From: Leifsonia sp. AG29
Lineage (GTDB): Bacteria > Actinomycetota > Actinomycetes > Actinomycetales > Microbacteriaceae
DNA: 64,000 bases
Direction: 5' to 3'
Assembly: GCF_009765225.1 (NCBI RefSeq)
Contig: NZ_VMSF01000001.1
Coordinates: 2,604,001 to 2,668,000 of the forward strand
A program made the translations under genes and the position numbers. Below are positions 41,916-50,115 of this stretch, in pieces (position 1 is the stretch's first letter; each line of letters opens with the position of its first letter). The notes below the pieces were generated by a model, which worked only from the letters and a program-made list of their open reading frames with translations, made no database searches and was not told the origin of the DNA.

Positions 41916-42773
41916 TCACTTGTAGACGTCGAGCGAGGCGGTGTCGAGCTTGTACTGCTCGGCGATCTTCTTGAGGGTGCCGTCCTGGTAGAGCGCCTTG
42001 AGGCCCCTGCCGACGGAGCCGCTCAGCTTGTCGCCCTTGCGGGTGAAGACCCCGAACGTGGTCTCCGCCGGAAAGACGCCCTTCGCTACCGCGAGTTTGC
42101 CCTCGTTCTGCGAGGCGATGTAGGCGGCGCCGACGTTCGTCTCGACGAGCACGTCGGCCTTGCCGTTCACGACCGCGAGCACGGTCTGGGCGGTCTGCGG
42201 GTAGTCGCTGTGGCTGATCGGCTTCTTGCCGTCGGCCTCGCACTTCTTCGACAGGGCGGTCACATCGGCCGAGTTGGCCGAGGCGGCCTGCGTCACGACG
42301 CGGAGGCCGCAGAGGTCCTCCTGCTTGCGGAGCTTGCCGGCGAGGCCCGGCGCCGCGACGGCCGTCGGCCCCGCCTGCATGTAGGGCGAGGAGTCCGAGA
42401 TCGCCTTGCGCGCATCGCTCTGGTAGAGGCCGCTCCACACGATGTCGCACCGGCCCGCGTTGAGCGCCGGCATGAGCCCGTCGAAGGAGGTGATGTTGAA
42501 CTTCGGCGTGACGCCCCAGTGCTTGGCCAGCGCACGGACGCCATCGGCGTCGAAGCCCACCACGTCGCCGCTGGAGCCGTTCTTGTACGACTCGAGCGGG
42601 GCGTACTCGGGATCGATGCACGCGGTGAGCGTGCTCGCGTCCATGAGACCGGCGGGAGCCTTCGCGGAGGCGCCGGAGGAGGCGGAGCCACCGGCGGCCG
42701 GAGAGCTCGAGCAGGCGGTCAGGACGAGGGCGGCGGCAGCGATTCCCGCGAAGCCGAGGACACGCAGTTTCAT
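41916..42773 (-). CDS. Solute-binding lipoprotein of the amino acid ABC transporter
   Basis: A 285-residue family-3 binding protein. ATG 42773 gives a lipoprotein signal with lipobox LTACSSS and has GGAG eight bases upstream. The mature part has the two-lobe pattern (LTACIDPEYAPLESYKNGSSGDVVGFDADGV shortened at lobe 1; NGKADVLVETNVGAAY at the hinge). The pair Cys-SFDGLMPALNAGRCD suggests an amino-acid-like ligand. It is the first gene of the operon running to at least 35928. Confidence 0.93.
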   Translation of the reverse strand: MKLRVLGFAGIAAAALVLTACSSSPAAGGSASSGASAKAPAGLMDASTLTACIDPEYAPLESYKNGSSGDVVGFDADGVRALAKHWGVTPKFNITSFDGLMPALNAGRCDIVWSGLYQSDARKAISDSSPYMQAGPTAVAAPGLAGKLRKQEDLCGLRVVTQAASANSADVTALSKKCEADGKKPISHSDYPQTAQTVLAVVNGKADVLVETNVGAAYIASQNEGKLAVAKGVFPAETTFGVFTRKGDKLSGSVGRGLKALYQDGTLKKIAEQYKLDTASLDVYK

Positions 42774-42812
42774 GGTTCTTCTCCAATGAAGAGGCCGGGA
42801 GTGGGTGTGTCG

Positions 42813-42842
42813 ATGATGCAGGAACCGACACCGGCGTGTCAA
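42813..42842 (-). promoter_or_regulatory. Promoter of the amino-acid-type uptake/catabolic operon
   Basis: On the minus strand TTGACA (plus positions 42842-42837) and CATCAT (42818-42813) are 18 bp apart, followed by a leader of about 30 bases. The -35 box overlaps the small palindrome GACACCGGCGTGTC (42827-42840). Confidence 0.65.
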
Positions 42843-42847
42843 CACCA

Positions 42848-42949
42848 TTTTGCTGTTTTGGTCGCCTCAGAACGAAAAAGTGATCTGTCTGTGACACGCT
42901 TTTGCTCTTTTCCATCTCTGGGTGAGCACGGAACTGCAAATATGTGCAG
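42848..42949. promoter_or_regulatory. Lrp-type operator cluster in the divergent promoter region
   Basis: Two AT-rich direct repeats, TTTTGCTGTTTT (42848-42859) and TTTTGCTCTTTT (42900-42911), are 52 bp apart, five helical turns. A nearly perfect palindrome CTGCAAATATGTGCAG (42934-42949) follows. Phased AT-rich sites fit wrapping by an Lrp/AsnC octamer, whose gene lies immediately downstream. Confidence 0.6.
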
Positions 42950-42978
42950 CAACCGCCTCGGTGCGCTACCGTGAACGA

Positions 42979-43911
42979 GTGGACGAGATCACCGAGGGCG
43001 CGATCGCGCTCCTGCGCCGCGACGGCCGCGCCTCCTACAGCGACCTGGCGCGCCGGCTCGGGACCACCCGCGCCAACGTGGCCCGGCGCATCTCCCCCCT
43101 GCTCGAAGACGGTTCGCTCCGGGTCATCGCGGCCGTCCACCCGCGCCTGCTCGGGCTCGACGTGCTGGCTCACCTCATGGTGCGGGCGGAGGGCGACATC
43201 TACGCGCTGGCCCGTGCTATCGCGCAGATCGAGTCGACGGTCTTCATCTCGGAGATCACAGGCCCGATGCAGCTCGTCCTGGAGGTCCACCTCACGTCGC
43301 TGGCGGAGCTGCAGGCGGTCGTGCGGCAGGTCCGCCGGATGGACGGCGTCGACGAGGTGGCCGTCATGCTCTACGAGCGGATGCTGCGCAGCTTCTTCCT
43401 CGGGGAGGAGCCCCGGCTCATCCCGCACTCGCTCGACGAGGTCGATCTTCAGATCATGGAGCTCCTCCAGCGGGACGGGCGGCTCGGGTACGCCGAGCTG
43501 AGCGACCAGGTCGGCCTCTCGATCAGCGGCTGCCGGACACGCCTCACCCGGCTGATCGAGTCCGGCGCCATGGCGATCGGCGCCGTCGTCCGCCGCGAGC
43601 GAGCGGACGCCGAGGGCCTCGCCTTCGGGTTCGGGATCGTGCTGGACGGCGATGACGACGAGGTCCTTCAGCTGCTCCTCGCCGAGCCGATGCTCGAGTT
43701 CCTCGCCTCAGGGGTCGGCCGGTTCGATCTGGTGGCGACGATCACGTTCCGGAATCTGGAGGAGTTCACGAGCCTCCTCGCCCGCCTCCGGCACACCCCG
43801 GGCGTGAAGGTGGTGGACGAGTGGATGCACGCTCGCGTCCACGAGGAGCGCTACCAGAACAGCCTCAACCGCATCCGGGCGGCGCGGGAGGAATCGGCGA
43901 ACTCCCGCTGA
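42979..43911 (+). CDS. Lrp/AsnC-family regulator with two tandem domains
   Basis: A 310-residue protein made of two Lrp-like halves. The first has an HTH at about 5-50 (YSDLARRLGTTRANVARRI) and a RAM-like domain with VRAEGDIYALARAIA. The second has an HTH at about 155-200 (YAELSDQVGLSISGCRTRL) and a RAM-like domain. Standard Lrp proteins have one half (about 150 residues). GTG 42979 is chosen because TACCGT lies six bases upstream, implying a leaderless mRNA; an earlier GTG (42922) overlaps the operator. It is divergent from the ABC/catabolic operon and probably senses its substrate. Confidence 0.9.
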   Translation: MDEITEGAIALLRRDGRASYSDLARRLGTTRANVARRISPLLEDGSLRVIAAVHPRLLGLDVLAHLMVRAEGDIYALARAIAQIESTVFISEITGPMQLVLEVHLTSLAELQAVVRQVRRMDGVDEVAVMLYERMLRSFFLGEEPRLIPHSLDEVDLQIMELLQRDGRLGYAELSDQVGLSISGCRTRLTRLIESGAMAIGAVVRRERADAEGLAFGFGIVLDGDDDEVLQLLLAEPMLEFLASGVGRFDLVATITFRNLEEFTSLLARLRHTPGVKVVDEWMHARVHEERYQNSLNRIRAAREESANSR

Positions 43912-43920
43912 CCGAGGGCC

Positions 43921-44319
43921 CTACCGATCGGACTCGATGGCGAAGGTGTTGCCGTCGGGGTCGCGGAACCAGGCGATCCGTCCTCCTCCAGCCCGGGCGG
44001 TGATACCCCGGTCGTCGTGGTCGAGCCCGTCGTAGCGGGCGAACTCGACGCCCCTCGCGGCGAGCTCGCCGACGACGGCGTCCAGGTCGTCGACGTACCA
44101 GGTGGCCACGGTCGCCTGCGAGGTGCCCGCGGTCGTCGACTGGTAGACGTTCAGCGCGTGCCGGCCGCCGGATCCGTAGATCCGGCTGCCCTCCAGGATC
44201 GCCGCGCTGGGACCGCGACCCACCACGGGAAGCCCCAGCCTGTCCTCGTAGAACTCGGCAGCGCGGTCGATGTCGGAGACCGCGACGGAGGCGCGCACGT
44301 CGAAGTCGCTCAGGCGCAT
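43921..44319 (-). CDS. VOC/glyoxalase-fold protein
   Basis: A 132-residue protein with RASVAVSDIDRAAEFYEDRLGLP at the start and IAWFRDPDGNTFAIE at the end, the typical paired beta-alpha-beta-beta-beta layout. Only some of the usual metal ligands are evident. The substrate is unknown; it could be a lyase or a drug-binding protein. Confidence 0.87.
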   Translation of the reverse strand: MRLSDFDVRASVAVSDIDRAAEFYEDRLGLPVVGRGPSAAILEGSRIYGSGGRHALNVYQSTTAGTSQATVATWYVDDLDAVVGELAARGVEFARYDGLDHDDRGITARAGGGRIAWFRDPDGNTFAIESDR

Positions 44320-44349
44320 GCCGTCACCCCGCCTCGTGTCGCCTGCGAT

Positions 44350-44793
44350 TCAGCGTGCCCGGTCGAACCGCGCGCCCTCCGCCTTCGAGGGCAGCACGTA
44401 GAAGACGAGCAGGATGATCGGGCCGGCGAGCGGGATGAACCCGAGGAACCAGAACGGACCGGCGAGGTTCGCGTCGTGCAAGCGGCGCCACGTCAGCGCC
44501 AGGCTCGGCACGAGGATCACGAGGACCCAGACGATGTAGACCACGATCAGCAGCCAGCCGAAGAAGCCGAGACCGCGGCCTCCGTTACCGACTGTTCCGA
44601 GGGTGAGCAGCAGGATCTCGTAAACGGCGGCGACGAGGATCGCGAAGAGGAACCACCACCAGAACTCGCTGCGGCTCGCGCGCCCGGTGAAGTCCGAATA
44701 CTTCTTGAAGAACCGGCGGATGGCCTCGGCGAACGAGGCGCCGTACAACGGCTGCCAGAGCGGAACGCCGGTCGAGTCCTGAGGTGCGGTCAT
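44350..44793 (-). CDS. DUF805 membrane protein (paralogue)
   Basis: A 147-residue protein with PLWQPLYGASFAEAIRRFF, the signature GRASRSEFW, four membrane segments, WRRLHDANLAGPFWF and a tail AEGARFDRAR. It is clearly a paralogue of the protein at 23005-23484. GGAAGGAT precedes ATG 44793. A longer upstream frame is not supported. Confidence 0.9.
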   Translation of the reverse strand: MTAPQDSTGVPLWQPLYGASFAEAIRRFFKKYSDFTGRASRSEFWWWFLFAILVAAVYEILLLTLGTVGNGGRGLGFFGWLLIVVYIVWVLVILVPSLALTWRRLHDANLAGPFWFLGFIPLAGPIILLVFYVLPSKAEGARFDRAR

Positions 44794-45022
44794 GCGCGGA
44801 TCCTTCCCCGAGCGACGATTCGCGGTTCCCCTCCCGCATTTCCAGGATACCGGCGGGGTGGGGGCTTGCGGCAAGGGCCTGGTCGGGGCAGAGAATCGTC
44901 TACTGTGACTGTCACGGCCGCGCACATCGTGGTCGGCCGTCGATCGGTACGTGTCGATGACTCGGTCGACGCGCGAGCTGGTGCTCCTCGCGCGCTGACC
45001 GGCGCCGTCACGGCGCTCGACG

Positions 45023-46780
45023 CTAGCGACTCAACGCCGTCAGAGCACCCCGGTTCGTCAAATAGACCGACTGATCGGTGAGCAGATCGAGTTGCTTCAG
45101 CCGGGCGAGGGTGTTCGGGCGGACGCGGCTGAACGCGACGCTCACGTCGTGCGCCGCCAGCCAGCCCTGCAGCGTCTCGAAGGACTCCGCCCCGGTGACG
45201 TCGATGTCGGTGACCGCCTCCATATCGATGACGAGATGCCGCACCTGGTCGCCGGCGCTGGTGACGGCGCTCTTCACCGCCTGCGTGAAGACGTCGCCAT
45301 TCGCGAAGAACAAGGGTGCGGCAAGACGGATGACGATGACGCCGGGGGCGGTCACGGTACCGCGGGGGGCGTCGGTCAGCAACGACTCGCCGGGATCACC
45401 GCTCGATTCGAGGACGTCGATGGCCGGGTTCGCGGCGCGCTTGGCGAGATTGATCAGAGCCAGGACGAAGGCCACGACGATGCCCGCGATCGATCCGACG
45501 AGCAGCGTGACCACGAAGCACACCACGCCGATCAGGAACTCGAACTTGTCCTTGCGCCACAGCACCACGAAGTCGGCGAACCCGAGCAACGGGACGATGG
45601 CGACGGCGACAATGGCACCGATGGCGGGAGAAGGGATGTCTGCCAGGAGCGCCGTGCCGAACAGCAGCAGAAGCAGTGTCCCCAGGGCGAGGACGAAGGA
45701 CGGCAGCTGAGTGCGTGAGCCGGCCTGGTCCATCGCCGCCGTGCGCGAGGTGGACGATCCGATGGTGAAGCTGGCGGAGGCGCCGGCCATGATGTTGCCG
45801 ACACCGAACGCGAACAGGTCCCGGTTGGGGCTCGTGGGGTAGCCGTGCTTCTCACCGTACGCGCGCGAGACCAGCAATCCCTCCGCCGTGGTGATCATGG
45901 TGAGGGCGATCGCCGACGGGATGAGCGCCAGCCACATCGACTAGTCGATGATCGGCCAGGTCAGTTTCGGCGGCCCGGCCGGGATCTCCCCGAGGACGGC
46001 GACGCCCGCGCTCTGAGCATCCGTGACGACGACGATCACGGTCGCGACGATGAGCACGGCCAGCGCCCACGGAACGACGGGGAGCAGACGACGACCGAGG
46101 ACGAGCACGACGACGGACCCTACCGAGATGAGCACCGACCAGCCGTTCGTGGTGCCGAGCCCGCTGACGAGGGCGACGACTTTGTCCACGAACTCGGCGC
46201 CGGAATCGATCTTGACGCCGAGCATCTTGGCGATCTGACTGACCATGATGTCCAGCGCGAGACCGCCGACGAATCCGACGAGGATCGGCTTGGACAGGAA
46301 GTTCGCGAGGAATCCGAGCCGGAACAAGGACAGGGCGAGGAAGAGGACGCCCACGATCACCGCTTGCGCCAGCGCCAGCGTGGCGTAGTCGGCACTCCCG
46401 GCGACGGCCAGGCCGCCGATCGAGGAAGCCACCAGCGCGGCCGCCGCAGCGTCCGGCGACGCGACCAACTGACGCGAGGACACCACCAGCGCATAGACGA
46501 CGGTCGGGAAGACCAGCGCGTACAAGCCGGCCGTCGCCGGGAGGCCGGCGATCTGGGCATAACCGATGTTCAGGGGCACGGCGATCGCCAGGAGGGTCAC
46601 CCCGGCCAGGAGCTCTCTTCCCAGATTGCGTCGCGTCAGGCCCGCCAGAGGTCTCTCGAACGCCCTTCTCGTCCCCACGGTGGTCAGTGTGACAGTCCCC
46701 CTCCCGTCAGGCCAGGGTGCATTACCCGGGACCGCTGACTGACACCGGGGCACCGGCGAGGTTCGTATACTGGGTGTCAT
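45023..46780 (-). pseudogene. SulP-family anion transporter with STAS domain, interrupted by an amber codon
   Basis: Two frames in the same register make one SulP transporter: the upstream part (to the TAG at 45943-45941) carries the first membrane segments (VPLNIGYAQIAGLPATAGLYA), and the downstream part has the remaining helices (VGNIMAGASASFTIGSSTSRTA) and a C-terminal STAS domain (about the last 110 residues). The break is a single codon: TWPIID, stop, SMWLALIPSAIAL, with homology continuous on both sides and no missing or extra bases. The intact protein would be about 585 residues. The N-terminal start is uncertain (ATG 46780 or a later GTG near 46678). ATG 45937, two codons after the stop, could allow re-initiation, but that product would lack half of the membrane core. 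A sequencing error cannot be excluded. Confidence 0.85.
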
Positions 46781-46850
46781 GTCCGTCCGATCCTCCCTGC
46801 CCTCCGGGCGCCTGGAGGTGGTCGGCGCGCTCAGCGCCGGCGTGAGATGA
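46766..46850 (+). promoter_or_regulatory. -10 box and 23-codon leaderless leader-peptide ORF
   Basis: TATACT (46766-46771) lies seven bases before ATG 46779, the same spacing as other leaderless genes here. The frame 46779-46850 encodes 23 residues (MSVRSSLPSGRLEVVGALSA, then GVR). It ends 98 bases before the FBP gene, with two hairpins between. It could be an attenuator peptide for the FBP gene. Confidence 0.5.
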
Positions 46851-46859
46851 CGCTGCCCC

Positions 46860-46907
46860 CGGCTCGGGTCCCCCGAGCCGTTCGATGCCGCATGCCCCGA
46901 CCGGGCA
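46860..46907 (+). promoter_or_regulatory. Tandem hairpins in the FBP leader
   Basis: CGGCTCGGG (46860-46868) pairs perfectly with CCCGAGCCG (46872-46880), loop TCC. A weaker hairpin TGCCC/GGGCA (46893-46897 and 46903-46907) follows. They stand between the leader peptide and the ribosome site of the FBP gene; no T-run follows, so a translational rather than transcriptional switch is more likely. Confidence 0.5.
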
Positions 46908-46948
46908 CGGCCATTAGACAGCGACTCTCCACAGACAGGACTTTTGAC

Positions 46949-47440
46949 ATGATTCCGCTCACCGACGCGCAGCTTCGCGCCTCGTTCGTCAACGCGACCC
47001 TCCGCGAACGCACCGCGATCGTCCCTCCACCGGGGCTCGACGCCCTGAACTGGGACGACCTCGACTACCTGGGCTGGCGCGACCGCAAACTGCCCAACGT
47101 CGGCTACGTCGTCACCGTCGTCGACGGCGAGCCGGTCGGCATCCTGCTGCGCAAGGCCGACGGCGGCGTGCGGGCCCGCCCCCAGTGCTCCTGGTGCGAA
47201 GACGTCCACCTCCCGAACGAGGTCGTCTTCTTCATCGCGAAGCGCGCCGGCAAGGCAGGCCGCGACGGCAACACGATCGGCACGCTCGTGTGCGCCGGGT
47301 TCGAGTGCTCGGCCAACGTGCGCAAGCGGCCACCGACCGCCTACATCGGGTTCGACGTGGAGGCGGCACGCCGGCAGCGCATCGAGGTGCTGCGCGAGCG
47401 GGTGGGCGCCTTCGCCCGCAACGTCCTCGGCCAGGGCTGA
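46949..47440 (+). CDS. FBP/FusB-like elongation factor G-binding protein
   Basis: A 163-residue protein with an N-terminal helical region (PLTDAQLRASFVNATLRERTAI) and a C-terminal treble-clef zinc finger with CSWC (about 72-75) and CAGFECS (about 109-115). This is the layout of FusB-family proteins, which bind EF-G and help free ribosomes stalled by fusidic acid; actinobacterial homologues are widespread and their natural role is less clear. ATG 46949 has AGGA nine bases upstream. The longer frame from 46847 overlaps the leader hairpins and is not favoured. Confidence 0.85.
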   Translation: MIPLTDAQLRASFVNATLRERTAIVPPPGLDALNWDDLDYLGWRDRKLPNVGYVVTVVDGEPVGILLRKADGGVRARPQCSWCEDVHLPNEVVFFIAKRAGKAGRDGNTIGTLVCAGFECSANVRKRPPTAYIGFDVEAARRQRIEVLRERVGAFARNVLGQG

Positions 47441-47465
47441 ACCGCGGCTCGGGCCGGCGCAGGCG

Positions 47466-48056
47466 CTAGCGCGCGCCCCACACGGGGCGCGCGCTGGACG
47501 CGCATTCGCGCAGCGGTGCGCTGTCGAGCACGACGCGCGACTCGGGCACGCCGAAAGCGGGCCACTGCACGACGAACTCGAGCGGGCCTTCGGGCGGGAG
47601 CGGCCACAGCCAGAGATCGTCCTCGAAGCGCCAGATGTCATCGGATCCGCCGCCTCCGCCGCCCGAATAAGTCAGGGATGACGCCTCCGGCGACTCGCCC
47701 AACATCCCCGGATGGTCGGCGATCAACTGCTGACCGTCGCCGAGGACGACCCCGAAGCGCAGGCGCTCGGGGTCGGGCCCGAAATGGTTGTGGATCCGCG
47801 CCTGCATCTGCCGCCAGTCCGCGCGGCTCGCGCCTCCCCGCCGGATGCGGCGGTCGATGACGAACTCGACACCGTTGCTGTAGACGCGCGCGAATGACAG
47901 GACGAGAGCGACGGTGTCGGTCAGAGCGATGGTCTCACCGGTCGGGTAGATGGCGGGAACCTCGTCGTCCGAAGGCTTCCGCCACGGCGTCGGCGGCTGA
48001 TCGGCGTTTTCGGTCTCGTCTTCGGGCGGGTCCGGCGGGAAGAAGTTCACGATCAC
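47466..48056 (-). CDS. Conserved hypothetical soluble protein
   Basis: A 196-residue acidic protein. It has a Pro/Glu-rich start (PPDPPEDETENADQPPTPW), a beta-rich middle with LTDTVALVLSFARVYSNGVEF and IDRRIRR, a glycine run GGGGGGSDD, and WRFEDDLWLWPLPPEGPLEF near the end. No signal peptide or membrane segment is present. I do not recognise a family with a known activity. The last codons lie inside a hairpin shared with the convergent FBP gene. Confidence 0.7.
   Translation of the reverse strand: MIVNFFPPDPPEDETENADQPPTPWRKPSDDEVPAIYPTGETIALTDTVALVLSFARVYSNGVEFVIDRRIRRGGASRADWRQMQARIHNHFGPDPERLRFGVVLGDGQQLIADHPGMLGESPEASSLTYSGGGGGGSDDIWRFEDDLWLWPLPPEGPLEFVVQWPAFGVPESRVVLDSAPLRECASSARPVWGAR
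47468..47495. terminator. Bidirectional hairpin overlapping the 3' end of the hypothetical gene
   Basis: AGCGCGCGCCCC (47468-47479) pairs perfectly with GGGGCGCGCGCT (47484-47495), loop ACAC. It overlaps the TAG stop and last codons of the minus-strand gene and follows the FBP gene by 27 bases. No U-tract is present. Confidence 0.6.
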
Positions 48057-48204
48057 CAGCCGACCACATCGGATACCACCCGAGCAAGACCTGCCGCGGC
48101 CGGTCTCCCGGAGGAGCAGATCACGGCCTTCCGGAACGCGAGCTCCGGCGTTGCGGGCCCTTCGGCTCTGTCGGGGAGGAGCGGCGTGGGTCGATGATCA
48201 CGGC

Positions 48205-48888
48205 ATGACATGGAGCGTCGAACGACAGGGCGGGGTCGCCGGTTTGGCGTCGGTGGCGATCGGGCTTCTCGCGGAGGTGTTCGAACGCGGCATCGCCCGC
48301 GGTGGCACGGATGCGGCGACGCTCCGGCATTTTCAGGAGCAGGCGGGCGCCGTGCGGATGCAGACGCTGCTCTTCGTCCTCGGCGCAGCGTTCTTCTTCT
48401 GGTTCTTGGCGGGGTTGAGATCGCGCGTGGCCGCGGCCGAGGGCGCGGGCGGTTCTCTCGCCGTCCTCGCCTTGGTAGCGGGAGCCGCCTCCAACACTGT
48501 TTCGCTCATCGCACTGTCGGTGCAGGAGGCGCTGACACTCGAGACTCCTACGACGTCGCTCGCAGCGCTCGACGACGTGCTCTTCCTGATCGCCGGTCTG
48601 CCGCTCGCCGTGATGCTGGCGGCTGTCGCCATCGTGGCGTTCACCCGTCACGCGTTCGCCCCATGGATCGGCTGGCTGTCGATCGGTGCGGCGGTGCTGC
48701 AGATCGTGCCCGTGTTCGGCACGGTCGCCGGCGGCGGCCCGCTGGCACCGGGAGGATGGATCTCCGCTTTCCTGCCCTACCCGCTCTACCTCGTCTGGCT
48801 GACCGCCGTGTCCGTGCTGATGACGGCTAAGCCGATCTCGGAGGGTGCTCGCACGCGCGAGGCGGTTCCCGCGTCGATGGGGAGCTAG
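48205..48888 (+). CDS. Six-helix membrane protein of unknown function (DUF4386-like)
   Basis: A 227-residue protein with about six hydrophobic segments (at roughly 10-27, 45-65, 77-100, 120-145, 152-172 and 187-205). It resembles DUF4386-type actinobacterial membrane proteins, but the match is from general pattern only. ATG 48205 is favoured because GATGAT lies six bases upstream (leaderless). The last stop codon shares CTAG with the stop of the convergent epoxide hydrolase. Confidence 0.7.
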   Translation: MTWSVERQGGVAGLASVAIGLLAEVFERGIARGGTDAATLRHFQEQAGAVRMQTLLFVLGAAFFFWFLAGLRSRVAAAEGAGGSLAVLALVAGAASNTVSLIALSVQEALTLETPTTSLAALDDVLFLIAGLPLAVMLAAVAIVAFTRHAFAPWIGWLSIGAAVLQIVPVFGTVAGGGPLAPGGWISAFLPYPLYLVWLTAVSVLMTAKPISEGARTREAVPASMGS

Positions 48889-50000
48889 GAGACCGGCGTC
48901 CTCGCACGGACACCGTGGAACGCGCGGATCGCTGCGGCTGCCGCGGCGGGCGCCTCGAACCCGGCGAAATGGCCGCCGGCCGGAGCCTGGACGAAGTCCC
49001 GGAGATCGGGCGCTGCCCGCTCGGCCAGCGATCGCGGGAAGCCCGCCATCACCGGCTCGTTCGCCAGGTACACACCCACCGGCGCCGCGATCGGCGGCCG
49101 TGGCGGGTTGTGCTCGTAGTCGTAGTACTGCTGGAACGACGAGCCGATGCTGTCGGTCACCCAGTAGAGCGTAGCGATCGTGTAGAGGATGCCGGACTCG
49201 ACAACGCGCTGCCAGGCGCCGTCCTCCCGGGCGTCGATCCAGTCGTGCCACTTGTCGGCGATCCACGCGAGCAGTCCGGCCGGGGAGTCCGCCAGCGCGG
49301 CGGCGATCGTGTCCGGACGGGTCTGCATGATCTCGCTGTAGCCGCCGTCGGACCGGTCGTAGACGTCCAGGGCCTCCAGATAGCGACGCTCGGTCTCGTC
49401 CTGCGCCTCCACCTCTGCCGGGAACGGGCCGCTCAGCAGCTGGATGCCCACGAGGCTCTCCGGGTGGTCCACCCCGAGCCAGGTGGAGGCTCCGCCACCG
49501 ATGTCGCCGCCGAACGTCGCGTAGCGCTCGAAGCCCAGCACTCCGGACATGAGCTCGTGCAGCGCGTCGGCGATCGCGCGCCGCGTGAGCGGCGGCTCGA
49601 GCCGCTCCGAGTAGGTGAAGCCGGGGAGAGACGGGATGACGACGTCGAAGTCGTCGCGGAGCAGCTCAGCGAGCGGCAGGTATTCGACGAATGCGCTCGG
49701 CCAGCCGTGCAGGAGCAGGAGCGGCGTGTGCTCGCCCGGTCCGGTCCCGCGCAGGCGCGCGTAGTGGAGGCGGTGACCCGCGATGTCGACGAGGTGCTGC
49801 TCGACCTGGTTCAGCCGCTGCTCTTCGGCTCGCCAGTCGAACGCGAGCCAACCGTCGACGAGCGACCGGAGTTCGTCACCCCCGAGGCCTCCCTCCCAGC
49901 CGGATCGCGGAGATCGAAAGTGCCGGGTACGGCGCAGCCTGTCGCGCAGATCGTGGAGCACGTCGTCGGGCACGCGGAGGCGGAAGTCGTCGGTGGCCAT
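48885..50000 (-). CDS. Epoxide hydrolase (EPHX1-type)
   Basis: A 371-residue alpha/beta-hydrolase with the EPHX1-type N-terminal region (FRLRVPDDVLHDLRDRLRRT), the oxyanion motif LLLLHGWPSAFVEY, the nucleophile Asp in FGGDIGGG (about 167), lid tyrosines, and the catalytic His near GGHFAGFEAP. It opens epoxides to diols. Similar genes are common detoxification enzymes in actinobacteria. On the minus strand TAGCGT lies six bases before ATG 50000, fitting a leaderless start. Confidence 0.9.
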   Translation of the reverse strand: MATDDFRLRVPDDVLHDLRDRLRRTRHFRSPRSGWEGGLGGDELRSLVDGWLAFDWRAEEQRLNQVEQHLVDIAGHRLHYARLRGTGPGEHTPLLLLHGWPSAFVEYLPLAELLRDDFDVVIPSLPGFTYSERLEPPLTRRAIADALHELMSGVLGFERYATFGGDIGGGASTWLGVDHPESLVGIQLLSGPFPAEVEAQDETERRYLEALDVYDRSDGGYSEIMQTRPDTIAAALADSPAGLLAWIADKWHDWIDAREDGAWQRVVESGILYTIATLYWVTDSIGSSFQQYYDYEHNPPRPPIAAPVGVYLANEPVMAGFPRSLAERAAPDLRDFVQAPAGGHFAGFEAPAAAAAAIRAFHGVRARTPVS

Positions 50001-50115
50001 TCAGCCACGCTAGCCGCCCGGCCGAGCGCATAGTGTCGAGATCGCGGGATCGGCTCCGACCTTATGGTGACCGAGCACATCGCACCGGTTCCCGAAGCGG
50101 GAGGGAGGAGCGCCC

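Noticed and set aside
45941-45943. Programmed read-through or a pyrrolysine codon in the SulP gene
   Set aside because: No stem or context for recoding is visible after the TAG and nothing in the window suggests pyrrolysine use; a nonsense change or sequencing error is simpler.
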